Below, piece by piece: positions 16,117-25,866 of a stretch of DNA of 43,761 nt. Under the pieces are notes generated by a model. It ran no database searches. It had not been told where the DNA came from and saw only the letters and a program-made list of their open reading frames with translations. This DNA comes from Litorilituus lipolyticus (GTDB lineage Bacteria > Pseudomonadota > Gammaproteobacteria > Enterobacterales > Alteromonadaceae), in contig NZ_SAWY01000010.1 of the NCBI RefSeq assembly GCF_006439335.1, positions 1 through 43,761 on the forward strand, written 5' to 3'. The position numbers and the translations under genes were made by a program. Positions within the stretch are counted from its first letter, which is position 1. Each line of letters starts with the position of its first letter.

Positions 16117-17025
16117 ATGAAACGATTACAAGCCGCAAGTTTAATCACCGCAATTAAAACTCCTTATGATGCCAATGGTGATATTTGTTTAACTACTTAT
16201 GATGCCTTAATTGAACAGCAGATCGCTGCGGGCGTTGATGGAATTATTGTTGGTGGCACTACCGGAGAAGGGCAGCTGTTAAGCTGGGAAGAACATATAA
16301 TACTTATTGCTCATTGTGTTCATCGCTTTTCTGACAGATTAATTATTGTAGGTAATACCGGTAGTAATAATACTAGAGAAGCGATTAAAGCAACCGAGAA
16401 TGGTTTTGCTGTTGGTATGGATGCTTCACTACAAATCAATCCTTATTATGGTAGAACTTCATTTGCCGGTGTTGCTGAACACTTTCAACGTGTTTTAACC
16501 ATTGGACCAGCTTTTATCTATAATGTTCCTGGCAGAACAGGGCAAGATTTAACTCCTGAAATTATTGAGCCATTAGCTAAACATAAAAACTTTATTGGTG
16601 TAAAGGAATGTGCAGGTAATGATCGCATTGCTTACTATGAGCAGCAAGGGATCCCATGCTGGTCTGGTAATGATGACGAGTGCTTTGATGGCAAACATAA
16701 ATTTGGCTCGCACGGTGTTATCTCTGTAACCTCTAACATTGTGCCAGGCTTAATGCGTCAATTAATGGATAGTAATGTTCCTGAAGTGAATGATCGCTTA
16801 CAATCATTAATGAAATGGTTATTCTGTGAACCAAATCCTATTGCAATCAATACTGCATTAATGATGACTGGTGCTGTAGCTAAAAATTTCCGCTTACCGT
16901 ACAAAGCATTAACACAAGCGCAAAGGGAAGAGGGTGCTAAGCTTTTACAAGCAATAGACCAAAAAGATTTGGTTGGTGATACCGTTACTGTATTGGCTGA
17001 TAATGACTTTAATTATTGCGCTTAA
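16117..17025 (+). CDS. dapA: 4-hydroxy-tetrahydrodipicolinate synthase (plant-type DapA)
   Basis: 302 residues from ATG 16117; an in-frame TTG at 16075 is rejected because the ATG gives the expected N-terminus (KRLQAASLITAIKTPY). It condenses pyruvate with aspartate semialdehyde in lysine and peptidoglycan (DAP) synthesis. Catalytic residues are in place: GGTTGEG with T48/T49, INPYYG with Y110/Y111, IYNVPGRTG with Y135 and R140, and Schiff-base lysine K163 (GVKEC). The segments GEGQLLSWEEHI, VGNTGSNNTREAI, SGNDDEC and VTSNIVPGLMRQLM match the plant chloroplast enzyme much better than E. coli DapA, as far as I remember both. It has W57 where plant enzymes carry the lysine-site Trp. It may be the housekeeping or a second DapA. 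Confidence 0.9.
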   Translation: MKRLQAASLITAIKTPYDANGDICLTTYDALIEQQIAAGVDGIIVGGTTGEGQLLSWEEHIILIAHCVHRFSDRLIIVGNTGSNNTREAIKATENGFAVGMDASLQINPYYGRTSFAGVAEHFQRVLTIGPAFIYNVPGRTGQDLTPEIIEPLAKHKNFIGVKECAGNDRIAYYEQQGIPCWSGNDDECFDGKHKFGSHGVISVTSNIVPGLMRQLMDSNVPEVNDRLQSLMKWLFCEPNPIAINTALMMTGAVAKNFRLPYKALTQAQREEGAKLLQAIDQKDLVGDTVTVLADNDFNYCA

Positions 17026-17256
17026 GCTTTAACTAACCTCAGCTCGGGATAACAACTTGTTTTCTAGTAGTCTATTTTCCTTACTACAGCGTTAAATTAG
17101 TTTGCAATACACTAGCTATTGGCGCACTAACTTGCCTTGTATTAAGAAAAATCGCCAAGCTAGAATAATGATAAGTCTAAGCTTACATACATATCAAATA
17201 GCTAGCTAATTTCTTATCACGAGTTGAGGTTAACTAGCATTGTAAGTAATTAAATA

Positions 17257-18183
17257 TTATGGCTTTGCAAAGCTAGGTTTATCTTCATCAGCTACCTTAA
17301 ATACTTTTACTTGCCCTGAGAATGGGCAAGTAAAAGATAGACTTACCGCGCAAAGTTGTAAGTCAACTAATCGTCCTTCTTGTAAGCGTTTCTCATCTAA
17401 GTGTTTATCACCGTGTAATCGATCACCAACTACTGGAAACCCTATGCTTGCTGCATGTTTTCTAATTTGATGTTTTCTACCTGTATCAATTAGTACTTGC
17501 AATAATGATTGCTGTAATTCTTGATGGTATTGAATGAGTGAAAAAGTACTCTTAGCGCTTTTCCCGTCAATGGGAGTTTCAATTACTATAGGGCTTTTTT
17601 GCGCGCTAAAATCTCCGTGGACAATGATATTGTAATGTTTTTCTAAATTATGTTTTTCAAATAAAGCACTTAATAATTTGGCTGCCTTTTTACTGTGCGC
17701 TACTAAAATTAAACCTGTTGCGGCTCTGTCTAAGCGATGGACAATAAATACAGCTCTTTCTTCAGAGAAATACTGCTGAGCATAACGTGTAATTGTGCAA
17801 TGATCACTCCATTTAGAACCTTGACTCAGCATGCCATAGGGCTTGTACCATACACTGTAGTCTTTCAGATCGGCAATCAGTTTTGCATTAGGAACTGTGG
17901 CAGCCAGAACCTTAGCGTTATGGTAGAAGTGAAGCTTATCGCCTGAAATTAACTGTTTTTTTAAGCGCCTAAGGCGTTGAGTATGTTTTCCTCGTCTTAA
18001 CCACAAGGCCCCTTTTGTAATTGCTTGTTTAATCTCAGTTTTTGAAAGCTGTTTATCTTGCAATTTACATTGCTCAACAAGTAAGTCGACGATAGTCGCA
18101 GGATTATCTTCAAAAATATCAATATGGCACTCAAATGGGCTCAAGAGTTTATTTTCAGTGTGTAACGCGTCTGCTTTATGCAT
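17257..18183 (-). CDS. RluA-family pseudouridine synthase
   Basis: 308 residues. The N-terminal 85 residues look like an S4-type RNA-binding region (KTEIKQAITKGALWLRRG...LRRLKKQLISGDKLHFY). The catalytic domain contains motif II HRLDRAATGLILVAHS with the catalytic Asp, preceded by VWYKPYGML, and motif III GRKHQIRKHAASIGFPVVGDRLHG. It should isomerise uridine in rRNA or tRNA. The precise target (RluA, RluC, RluD or TruC type) cannot be told. Alone on the minus strand, divergent from the RraB-like gene. Confidence 0.9.
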   Translation of the reverse strand: MHKADALHTENKLLSPFECHIDIFEDNPATIVDLLVEQCKLQDKQLSKTEIKQAITKGALWLRRGKHTQRLRRLKKQLISGDKLHFYHNAKVLAATVPNAKLIADLKDYSVWYKPYGMLSQGSKWSDHCTITRYAQQYFSEERAVFIVHRLDRAATGLILVAHSKKAAKLLSALFEKHNLEKHYNIIVHGDFSAQKSPIVIETPIDGKSAKSTFSLIQYHQELQQSLLQVLIDTGRKHQIRKHAASIGFPVVGDRLHGDKHLDEKRLQEGRLVDLQLCAVSLSFTCPFSGQVKVFKVADEDKPSFAKP

Positions 18184-18283
18184 AGTTGATGACAGTTAAT
18201 TGATCTGATTTTACTATTTTACTAGGTTTATTTTGATAGCAAAGCTAAAATAAACAATAGATTAAAAAAAAGGTAAATAGACT

Positions 18284-18625
18284 ATGTCTCGTGATCTTAA
18301 CCTCTTTCCTGAGGATGAAATAGGTAATGTACTATGGGAAATGCAGCAGGCTGGTGAAGATTTATCACGTGAACGTGAAATAGAGTTTTCAGTGTTATTT
18401 CCATCACAAGAGTTGGCGTTAAAGTTTGGTCAGTTATTATTAGAGAATAATCAAAAGCTTTCATTTTGCCCTTTTGAAGCAAATCCAGATTTCCCGTGGG
18501 AAATCACTGCTTACCCTCAAATGCCTGCAAACTATTTTAGTATAAATGGCTATCAAGAATTGTTAGAAACAAGCTCTGCGCCTTTACATGGAAAATTTGA
18601 CGGCGTTTATTTTGTTAAGCCTTAA
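18284..18625 (+). CDS. RraB-like (ribonuclease E inhibitor family) protein
   Basis: 113 residues. The arrangement DEIGNVLWEMQQAGEDLSREREIEFSVLFPSQELALKF, then SFCPFEANPDFPWEITAYPQMPA, then a final GKFDGVYF, resembles the RraB domain: Gly-Asp-Asp-like start, phenylalanine-rich strands and a C-terminal yDGw-type motif. RraB binds the RNase E C-terminal scaffold. It is shorter and less acidic than E. coli RraB, so a divergent family member is likelier than the orthologue. Thirteen bases separate it from the Cys-rich mini-protein, suggesting one transcript. Confidence 0.55.
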   Translation: MSRDLNLFPEDEIGNVLWEMQQAGEDLSREREIEFSVLFPSQELALKFGQLLLENNQKLSFCPFEANPDFPWEITAYPQMPANYFSINGYQELLETSSAPLHGKFDGVYFVKP

Positions 18626-18638
18626 AAGTGAGTAATTA

Positions 18639-18854
18639 ATGACGATTGATTTAAATCAGTTTGCGACATTACAAAAACAGAGTAAAGCATCGTTTAATGA
18701 TCAGAAAAGAATAGTTAAACAAGTAATGGCAGGCAAAACAGTGTACTGTGTTCAGTGTCAACAACCTTTAACTTTATATACCCCAGAGCAAAGTGAAAAC
18801 TCAGGTATACGTTGTGATAAAGGCTGTACTGATGTTGCTCTAGATTTTTGTTAA
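18639..18854 (+). CDS. Small Cys-rich, zinc-ribbon-like protein
   Basis: 71 residues, not recognised. Cys37-x2-Cys40 and Cys59-x3-Cys63, with a terminal Cys71, suggest a zinc-binding knuckle in the C-terminal half; the N-terminal half is a basic helix. GTGAG (18628-18632) lies 6 bases before the ATG. It follows the RraB-like gene closely and is probably cotranscribed. Confidence 0.65.
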   Translation: MTIDLNQFATLQKQSKASFNDQKRIVKQVMAGKTVYCVQCQQPLTLYTPEQSENSGIRCDKGCTDVALDFC

Positions 18855-18880
18855 GCGCTGTTTTTAAAAGCGCTTCTTAT
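18853..18880 (+). terminator. Weak hairpin after the Cys-rich gene
   Basis: AAGCGCT (18853-18859) pairs with AGCGCTT (18869-18875); the following tract (CTTATT) is only partly T-rich. The stem overlaps the stop codon. Confidence 0.4.
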
Positions 18881-18887
18881 TATGGGC

Positions 18888-19562
18888 TTATAAGAAAGTC
18901 GCTATATCTTCTAATGATTTTTTTACCTGTGCATGTGCAGGTATTGTTGCATCATCAGCAGGGTAACCTGCAATAAGTAGCATATAAGCTCGTTCATTTT
19001 CTCCTCGGTTACATACCTTACTTAAAAATGACATGGGTTTTGGTGTGTGAGTAAGTGTTACCAAACCTGCATTATGTAAAGCCGTTATTAAGATACCCGT
19101 GGCAATGCCAACCGACTCATGAACATAATAATTAGTGTTTTTATCTTCTTCTTTAATTCCCCCTTTTTTTTGGCTAAAAATTGCGATCAACCAAGGGGCA
19201 TGTTCTAAATAGGGTTTATTGGCATCGGTTCCTAAATCCTTCAAAGCATTTAACCACTCTTCACCAGCTCTTCCTTCATAAAAACCTCGTTCATGGTGCT
19301 CAGCTTGCTCTCTAATTTGTTTTTTAACGTCAGCACTATTTACTGCGACAAAATGCCATGGTTGGTGGTTAGCGCCGCTTGGTGCAGTACCAGCGGCTTT
19401 TAAACAGTTTTCAATAATGGTTTTATCAACAGGGCGATCACTAAATTTTCGAATAGAGTGGCGTCGTTTAATATCTTGATAGAAGTTCTCAGAACGTTCA
19501 AGCATTTCAGTTTCAGGGTATTCGATATAATCCGTTAAAGGAGAGCAGTTATGATCTTGCAT
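18888..19562 (-). CDS. Nitroreductase-fold flavoprotein, iodotyrosine deiodinase-like
   Basis: 224 residues from the ATG at 19562, which has AGGTTA (complement of 19566-19571) upstream. A longer start at 19622 lies on the purL terminator and lacks a ribosome binding site. FMN-site motif RRHSIRKF (33-40), AGTAPSGANHQPWHFV (57-72), YYVHESVGIATGILITALHNAGLVTLTHTP and YMLLIAGYPADDATIP match the IYD/BluB branch of nitroreductases. The IYD active-site lid triad is present with the correct spacing: E91, Y95 (E-x3-Y) and K116 (21 after Tyr), corresponding to human E157, Y161 and K182. IYD reductively dehalogenates halotyrosines using FMN. The family placement is well supported; the true substrate in this organism is inference. 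Confidence 0.8.
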   Translation of the reverse strand: MQDHNCSPLTDYIEYPETEMLERSENFYQDIKRRHSIRKFSDRPVDKTIIENCLKAAGTAPSGANHQPWHFVAVNSADVKKQIREQAEHHERGFYEGRAGEEWLNALKDLGTDANKPYLEHAPWLIAIFSQKKGGIKEEDKNTNYYVHESVGIATGILITALHNAGLVTLTHTPKPMSFLSKVCNRGENERAYMLLIAGYPADDATIPAHAQVKKSLEDIATFL

Positions 19563-19623
19563 AGTTAACCTATTATTTCTCTTATTATTCAATGAAAAAT
19601 AGCTTAACAAGTTTTGAGACATA

Positions 19624-19653
19624 AAAAAACCGACATATAAAATGTCGGTTTTT
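19624..19653 (-). terminator. Terminator of purL
   Basis: AAAAACCGACAT (19625-19636) pairs with ATGTCGGTTTTT (19642-19653), loop of five. It lies 50 bases beyond the purL stop on the minus strand, with the T tract formed by the A run at 19623-19629. Confidence 0.85.
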
Positions 19654-19703
19654 CAAACACGTTAAATCGTTCTACGGGTTACTTAACACTCAAGGTAAGA
19701 TAC

Positions 19704-22700
19704 TTAGCCGATAAACTTACGAGCGTTACGGAACATGCGTACCCACGGAGAATCTTCTCCCCAGCTATCTGGATGCCAAGAGTTAGCAACAGTTCTAAAG
19801 ACACGTTCAGGATGTGGCATCATGATGGTGACACGACCGTCAGTTGTTGTTAACGCAGTGATACCATCTGGTGAGCCATTCGGGTTAGCAGGGTAAGTTT
19901 CAGTTACTTGACCATAGTTATCAACGTAGCGCATTGATACGGTACCAGAATCATTTGCTGAGCCAATAGCTTCTTCAGAGCTGAATTCAGTTCTACCTTC
20001 ACCGTGCGATACGGCAATTGGCATACGAGAACCGGCCATATCAGTAAATAATACAGAAGGACTTTCTTGAATTTCAACTAATGAGAATCGAGCTTCAAAA
20101 CGTTCTGATTTGTTTTGAACAAAGCGAGGCCAAGCGTCAGAACCAGGAATGATTTCTTTTAAGTTTGACAGCATTTGACAACCGTTACATACACCTAAGC
20201 TGAAGGTATCGCTACGTTCAAAGAATGCTTTGAACATGGCTCTAGCATTAGCATTAAATAAGATTGATTTTGCCCAACCTTCACCTGCACCAAGTACGTC
20301 ACCGTATGAGAAACCACCACAAGCGACTAAACCATTGAAATCTGCAAGATCAGCTCGGCCTGATAAGATATCAGACATATGAACGTCAATTGCAATGAAA
20401 CCAGCTCGGTCAAATGCTGCCGCCATTTCAACATGTGAGTTAACCCCTTGCTCACGCAATATAGCAATTTTAGGGTGACTGTTATTTTTTGCGTCTTTGG
20501 CAATAAGGTCTGCAACAATATCTTCGCTGATATCAAATGTTAGCTCAGTATTTAATCCTGGATCTTCAGTATCAAATTTAACATCGTGTTCTTGCTGTGC
20601 ACATTCTGGGTTGTCGCGTAATGATTGCATTTTGAACGTTGTTTGTGCCCATAATGTACGGTAGTAAGTACGAGAGTTAGCAAGTACTTCGTTGCCATCT
20701 CGGCTAAAGCGAATAACATCTTCATTATTGATGCGACCAATATCAGTACATAAACCTAATATGCCGTGCTCAGTGAGAATTTCATGAATAGTATCAACAT
20801 CGTCCTCATGGATTTGAATGACAGCACCTAACTCTTCACTAAACAAAACATCTAAATCATTACCTAAATGTGACGTGAAGTTACTAATATCAATATCGAC
20901 ACCAGTATGGCCAGCGAATGCCATTTCAGCGACAGTGGTGAATAAACCGCCATCAGAAATATCGTGATAAGCGATAAGTTTCTTCTTATCAACTAATTCT
21001 TGCATCGCATTGAAGAAGCCTTTTAATGCTTGTGCATCATCAACATCAGGAGTTTCGCTACCGAGTTGTTTATATACTTGCGCTAAACAAGAGCCACCTA
21101 ATCGATATTTACCTTGTGATAAATCTATAGCAACAAGGCGAGTGTTACCTTTATCTGTTCTTAATTGTGGCGTTACAGTTTTACGAATATCATCAACAGC
21201 ACCAAAAGCTGTGATAACTAATGAAAGAGGTGAGGTTACGCACTTATCTTCACCGTTTTCTTGCCATTGGGTTTTCATTGACATTGAGTCTTTACCAACG
21301 GGAATAGTTAAACCTAATTCAGGACATAACTCTTCACCAATAGCTTTCACGGCCTCGTATAAACCAGCATCTTCACCAGGGTGACCTGCTGGAGACATCC
21401 AGTTTGCAGATAACTTAATACGATTCAATGTGCCAATATCGGCACCTGCGATATTCATTATTGACTCAGCAACAGCTAATCGTGCTGATGCGCCATAGTT
21501 TAATAATGCCACTGGGGTACGTTCACCCATTGACATAGCTTCACCGTGATAACTATCAAGGGCATTAGCTGTTACACCACAGTCGGCAACAGGCACTTGC
21601 CATGGACCAACCATTTGATCACGATTAACCATACCGGTAACAGAGCGATCACCAATGGTAATTAAGAAAGTTTTTTCGGCAACAGTAGGTAAGCTTAAGA
21701 TTCTATCAGCTGCATCGCTAACAGAAGCAGTAGTTAAATCTAATGAATCACCAGCAGCGGTAGTCGATTCAACATTTTTAATTATTTTTGGTGTTTTACC
21801 TAAAAGTACATCGAGCGGTAAATCTATTGGAGTCTTTAATTTTTCATCATCGGCAAAATGTGAATCAGTAACAGTTAAATGCTCTTCTTCAGTTGCTCTA
21901 CCCACAACAGCAAAAGGTGCTCTTTCACGCTGACAAATGTCAGTGAATAGGGCTAATTGCTCGTCAGATACGGCAAGAACATAACGCTCTTGAGATTCGT
22001 TACACCAGATTTCATGAGGCGTCATACTACGTTCGTCATTAGGCACGTTACGTAATTCAAATACACCTCCGCGGCCGCCATCTGAAACAAGCTCAGGGAA
22101 TGCATTTGATAAGCCGCCTGCGCCTACATCGTGAATAAATAAGATAGGGTTTTTATCGCCTAACTGCCAACACTTATCGATAACTTCTTGACAGCGACGT
22201 TCCATTTCAGGGTTTTCACGCTGAACTGAGGCAAAATCTAAATTTTCTGCCGATTGACCTGAGGCCATACTTGATGCAGCACCACCACCTAAACCAATGT
22301 TCATTGCTGGGCCACCTAATGCAATGAGGTTAGCTCCCACAACAATGTCGCCTTTTTGCACATGCTCATCACGAATATTACCTAAACCACCCGCAATCAT
22401 AATGGGTTTGTGGTAACCACGTACTTCTTTGCCATTGAATGAGTTAACTTCTTCTTCATAGGTTCTGAAGTAACCTAAAATTGCTGGGCGACCAAATTCG
22501 TTATTAAAAGCTGCACCGCCTAATGGGCCTTCCATCATAATATCAAAGGCTGATACGATGCGATCTGGCTTGCCAAAGTCACTTTCCCATGGTTGTACAT
22601 AATCTGGAATGCGTAAGTTTGATACGCTAAAACCTACAAGACCTGCTTTAGGTTTTGAACCTACACCAGTTGCCCCTTCATCACGGATTTCACCACCACT

Positions 22701-23651
22701 ACCTGTTGCAGCCCCAGGGTATGGTGAAATTGCAGTAGGGTGGTTATGTGTTTCAACTTTCATTAAAACTTGGATATCTTCATGGTGGTAATCATAGACA
22801 TTAGTTTCAGGATTTGGGAAGAAACGCCCGCCTTTATTACCTACCATTACAGCCGCATTATCTTTATAAGCACTTAACACAAAGTCAGAATTAACTTCGT
22901 GAGTATTACGGATCATTTTAAATAATGATTTTTCTTGTTTAACGCCATCAATAGTCCAATCAGCATTAAATATTTTATGACGACAATGCTCTGAGTTTGC
23001 TTGAGCAAACATATAAAGTTCTATGTCGTGTGGGTTACGGCCTAATTTGGTGAAATTTTCAAATAAGTAATTCACTTCATCATCAGCAAGTGCTAGACCA
23101 AGCTCAACGTTGGCTTTAACGAGTGCTTCTTTACCACCTTGTTGAATATCAATCGAAGTAAATTCACCTGGCTCGCTACTAGCAAATAAGTCGCTAGCTT
23201 GTGAAAAATCATTAAAGACACTTTCCATCATGCGATCATGAAGCAATGTTGTTAATTGTGCTTGTTGCTCAGCAGATAATTGCGTACCTGCTGTAACTTC
23301 AACGTAATACGCTAAACCTCTTTCTAATCGAACTATTTTATCTAACCCACAGTTATGAGCGATGTCAGTAGATTTTGAAGACCAAGGTGAAATAGTGCCA
23401 GGGCGAGGTGTTACAAGTAATAAAAGTCCTTGAGGTTGATGTTCCTCAATTGTTGGGCCATAGGTTAATAACTGTTTTAGAACATTATCTTCATCTGTTG
23501 TTAACTCATCGTTAAGTTGAGCAAAGTGAGCATATTCAGCATAAATGTCCGTTACTGGTAATTGCTGAGCTTCACATTGAGCCAACAATTTCTTTACTCT
23601 AAACTCTGAAAGTGCCGGAGCACCACGAAGGTTTTTAATCAACATCGTCAT
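19704..23651 (-). CDS. purL: Phosphoribosylformylglycinamidine synthase
   Basis: 1315 residues, the large single-chain PurL typical of gammaproteobacteria (E. coli 1295). It turns FGAR, glutamine and ATP into FGAM in purine synthesis. Visible: N-terminal domain ([16 protein letters not shown]), linker and synthetase domains with [54 protein letters not shown] and [15 protein letters not shown], a second half with [18 protein letters not shown], and the C-terminal class I glutaminase (about 1055-1310) with VCNGCQM nucleophile Cys and HGEG/PHPERVF His-Glu. The ATG at 23651 is followed by an alternative ATG two codons later. It is divergent from mltF as in E. coli. Confidence 0.98.
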   Translation of the reverse strand: MTMLIKNLRGAPALSEFRVKKLLAQCEAQQLPVTDIYAEYAHFAQLNDELTTDEDNVLKQLLTYGPTIEEHQPQGLLLLVTPRPGTISPWSSKSTDIAHNCGLDKIVRLERGLAYYVEVTAGTQLSAEQQAQLTTLLHDRMMESVFNDFSQASDLFASSEPGEFTSIDIQQGGKEALVKANVELGLALADDEVNYLFENFTKLGRNPHDIELYMFAQANSEHCRHKIFNADWTIDGVKQEKSLFKMIRNTHEVNSDFVLSAYKDNAAVMVGNKGGRFFPNPETNVYDYHHEDIQVLMKVETHNHPTAISPYPGAATGSGGEIRDEGATGVGSKPKAGLVGFSVSNLRIPDYVQPWESDFGKPDRIVSAFDIMMEGPLGGAAFNNEFGRPAILGYFRTYEEEVNSFNGKEVRGYHKPIMIAGGLGNIRDEHVQKGDIVVGANLIALGGPAMNIGLGGGAASSMASGQSAENLDFASVQRENPEMERRCQEVIDKCWQLGDKNPILFIHDVGAGGLSNAFPELVSDGGRGGVFELRNVPNDERSMTPHEIWCNESQERYVLAVSDEQLALFTDICQRERAPFAVVGRATEEEHLTVTDSHFADDEKLKTPIDLPLDVLLGKTPKIIKNVESTTAAGDSLDLTTASVSDAADRILSLPTVAEKTFLITIGDRSVTGMVNRDQMVGPWQVPVADCGVTANALDSYHGEAMSMGERTPVALLNYGASARLAVAESIMNIAGADIGTLNRIKLSANWMSPAGHPGEDAGLYEAVKAIGEELCPELGLTIPVGKDSMSMKTQWQENGEDKCVTSPLSLVITAFGAVDDIRKTVTPQLRTDKGNTRLVAIDLSQGKYRLGGSCLAQVYKQLGSETPDVDDAQALKGFFNAMQELVDKKKLIAYHDISDGGLFTTVAEMAFAGHTGVDIDISNFTSHLGNDLDVLFSEELGAVIQIHEDDVDTIHEILTEHGILGLCTDIGRINNEDVIRFSRDGNEVLANSRTYYRTLWAQTTFKMQSLRDNPECAQQEHDVKFDTEDPGLNTELTFDISEDIVADLIAKDAKNNSHPKIAILREQGVNSHVEMAAAFDRAGFIAIDVHMSDILSGRADLADFNGLVACGGFSYGDVLGAGEGWAKSILFNANARAMFKAFFERSDTFSLGVCNGCQMLSNLKEIIPGSDAWPRFVQNKSERFEARFSLVEIQESPSVLFTDMAGSRMPIAVSHGEGRTEFSSEEAIGSANDSGTVSMRYVDNYGQVTETYPANPNGSPDGITALTTTDGRVTIMMPHPERVFRTVANSWHPDSWGEDSPWVRMFRNARKFIG

Positions 23652-23829
23652 AGGATATTTACCAAGTTTTATGTGGGGTTTTAATTAGCACAGACTATTA
23701 TTTGTACTAACTGAAAATTTCGCGCGTATTATAGTTGAAAAATGCGGTTTTGTTAATGAGAAAAATTAGCCAAAGGTCTAAGTAAAAAAGTACTTGGCTA
23801 TTAACTAAATACGCGACACAATTAAGACT

Positions 23830-25410
23830 ATGAAAAAATCTGTTAGCTATTTATTATTTGGGAATATTTTACGTTTTTTTACGACATTTCTATCAGGGAA
23901 TCCTGATAATAATGTTAAAGGAAAAACACGTGCTACTGCACTTATTCCTTTACTTTGCCTTACGTTGGTAAGCTGCAAAGATAAAACTGAAAGCCCAAGC
24001 CTCTCTCGAATTTTACAACGTGGATATATCAATGTTGGCACCCTTTTTGGGCCAACAAATTATTACGTAAAGGCAGATGGCTTCGCAGGTTTTGAATATG
24101 AGTTGGCGAAGAAATATGCAGATACACTTCAGGTAGAACTTCGAATTATTCCAAGTTATAGCTTAGATGAATTATTTATTAAGCTAAATACTGGCGAAGT
24201 AGATTTGCTTGCAGCAGGCCTTGCCATTACTGATAAACGTTTAAAGCGTTTTCGTTTTGCCCCTACTTACGAAACTGTTAGTCAAAAACTTGTTTTTAAA
24301 CAAGGAAAGACTAGACCGAGGAAAGTCGCTGATTTAACAGGTAGCCTGATGGTGACCTCTGGTTCAAGTTATGTTGAAAATCTTGATAAATTAAAGCTGG
24401 AATACAGTGAGCTTTCTTGGCAAGAAACGGCTGAATACGATAGTGAAGAGTTGCTGGAAAAAGTACTTAATGGAGAAATTGATTATACCATTATTGATAG
24501 CAACAGCTTAGCGGTGAATCGTCGCTACTACCCTGAAATCAGTATTGGTTTTAGTATCAATAAGCCAGAAGAGTTAGCTTGGATGGTTAGTAAAAATAGT
24601 GCTGATGATATCTTAGCGAGTTTAATTGAGTTTTTTGGCAAGGTACACCATGACGGTACTTTATTAGCCCTAGATGATAAGTACTATGGTCACATTGAAA
24701 CCTTTGACTATGTCGATACCAGAACATATATCAAAGCCGTAGAGAAGAAACTACCTACGTATCAGCCATTATTTGAAAAATATGCCCAAGATATTGATTG
24801 GCGCTTACTTGCAGCAATAAGTTATCAAGAGTCGCACTGGCGACCCCATGCCCGTTCTCATACCGGTGTAAGGGGAATGATGATGTTGACTTTAGCTACA
24901 GCTAAACAAATGGGGATAAAAAGTCGACTGGATGCAGAGCAAAGCATTAAAGGTGGTGCAAAATATTTCAAACGTATGATAGATAAAATGCCTGATCGTA
25001 TTCCAGCACCAGATCGTATCTGGTTTGCGCTCGCCTCATATAATGTTGGCTTTGGTCATTTAAATGATGCGCGTATTATTACTCAACGACAAGGTGGTGA
25101 TCCTGATCGCTGGGTTGAAGTGAAAAAGCGCCTGCCTTTACTTCAACAAAAGAAATTTTATAAAAAAACTAAGTATGGTTATGCTAGAGGCGAGGAGCCT
25201 GTACGCTATGTTGAGAATATTCGTCGTTATTATGATACCTTGACATGGTTAGATAATAAGGCAACAGAGCTTGCTAAAGCTGAACTTGTGCAAACTGAAG
25301 CAGCTATATTGGCTGACGATGACGCTAATGTTACTGAGCAGACAAATGAAATAACCAATGAACCACCCGAATTAGAAAACTCCAAACAAGAAAAAACTGC
25401 CGAGCAATAA
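23830..25410 (+). CDS. mltF: Membrane-bound lytic murein transglycosylase F
   Basis: 526 residues. A lipobox LTLVSC puts the lipidated Cys at 49, after a hydrophobic stretch at 36-48. A periplasmic solute-binding-like domain (about 58-290) begins [15 protein letters not shown]. The SLT transglycosylase domain (about 310-450) has catalytic Glu334 in SYQESHW, then [18 protein letters not shown] and [12 protein letters not shown]. It cleaves peptidoglycan strands with formation of anhydromuropeptides at the outer membrane. The 30 residues before the signal are unusual. The tail is acidic (about 475-526). E. coli has the same purL/mltF/tadA neighbourhood. Confidence 0.94.
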   Translation: MKKSVSYLLFGNILRFFTTFLSGNPDNNVKGKTRATALIPLLCLTLVSCKDKTESPSLSRILQRGYINVGTLFGPTNYYVKADGFAGFEYELAKKYADTLQVELRIIPSYSLDELFIKLNTGEVDLLAAGLAITDKRLKRFRFAPTYETVSQKLVFKQGKTRPRKVADLTGSLMVTSGSSYVENLDKLKLEYSELSWQETAEYDSEELLEKVLNGEIDYTIIDSNSLAVNRRYYPEISIGFSINKPEELAWMVSKNSADDILASLIEFFGKVHHDGTLLALDDKYYGHIETFDYVDTRTYIKAVEKKLPTYQPLFEKYAQDIDWRLLAAISYQESHWRPHARSHTGVRGMMMLTLATAKQMGIKSRLDAEQSIKGGAKYFKRMIDKMPDRIPAPDRIWFALASYNVGFGHLNDARIITQRQGGDPDRWVEVKKRLPLLQQKKFYKKTKYGYARGEEPVRYVENIRRYYDTLTWLDNKATELAKAELVQTEAAILADDDANVTEQTNEITNEPPELENSKQEKTAEQ

Positions 25411-25461
25411 GCCTTACTTCTCAAGTTTAATCGCTTATTTGTTAAACATTGTGAATAATAG

Positions 25462-25497
25462 ATGACAGTTTGTACTTGTCATAAAACTGTCATTTTC
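25462..25497 (+). terminator. Hairpin after mltF, possible terminator
   Basis: ATGACAGTTT (25462-25471) pairs perfectly with AAACTGTCAT (25484-25493) around 12 bases, followed by TTTTC. As the T tract is short, it could also be a regulator site for the downstream small ORF. Confidence 0.5.
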
Positions 25498-25500
25498 ATG

Positions 25501-25537
25501 GTAAATAATAGTCAAAGTTACATGAACGACTATTTAC
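25501..25537 (+). promoter_or_regulatory. Leader hairpin before the 42-codon ORF
   Basis: AATAGTC (25506-25512) pairs with GACTATT (25528-25534), and the flanking GTAA/TTAC (25501-25504, 25533-25537) could extend it with a bulge. The hairpin ends right before GGAG (25538-25541), the ribosome binding site, so it could control translation. Confidence 0.35.
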
Positions 25538-25547
25538 GGAGCTCACC

Positions 25548-25676
25548 ATGAGACTAAAAAGACAATTACAAACAAGCCAGCGTAGAAAACAACTCATTAG
25601 ACAACAACAAAAGATGATTAATCGTCGTCAGTGCTACTTTAACCAAAGCTTATTTGTGCAAGTAGTTCAAAGTTAA
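25548..25676 (+). CDS. Small basic protein of 42 residues
   Basis: ATG at 25548 is preceded by GGAG (25538-25541) at six bases, one of the best ribosome binding sites in the window; TAA is at 25674-25676. The product starts MRLKRQLQTSQRRKQLIRQQ and is rich in Arg, Lys and Gln in its first 27 residues, then more hydrophobic (residues 30-41, CYFNQSLFVQVV). It lacks a signal peptide. A basic helix of this kind could bind RNA or DNA or the membrane surface, but no family is recognised. It occupies the otherwise empty 456-base gap between mltF and tadA, with two hairpins upstream. The remaining 190 bases to tadA show nothing I can assign. Confidence 0.55.
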   Translation: MRLKRQLQTSQRRKQLIRQQQKMINRRQCYFNQSLFVQVVQS

Positions 25677-25866
25677 GTGGTTACAATTTAGTAATATTTT
25701 CGTTTAAATTGAGCGAAGTTATGTAAATGTTTTTATTAACATAATGCTTCTTGAAAATGTGTACATACTTGATAACTAACCATGCCTTTTCATTAAGTTT
25801 AAGTTGAATAATTTTCATTGGTTACGCTAATTAATGAAGAAATGCTGGTTGGTCAATTAACGATAA

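Noticed and set aside
20327..22791. Several antisense or shadow open frames within purL
   Set aside because: They overlap the strongly conserved purL frame and have no SD or family features.
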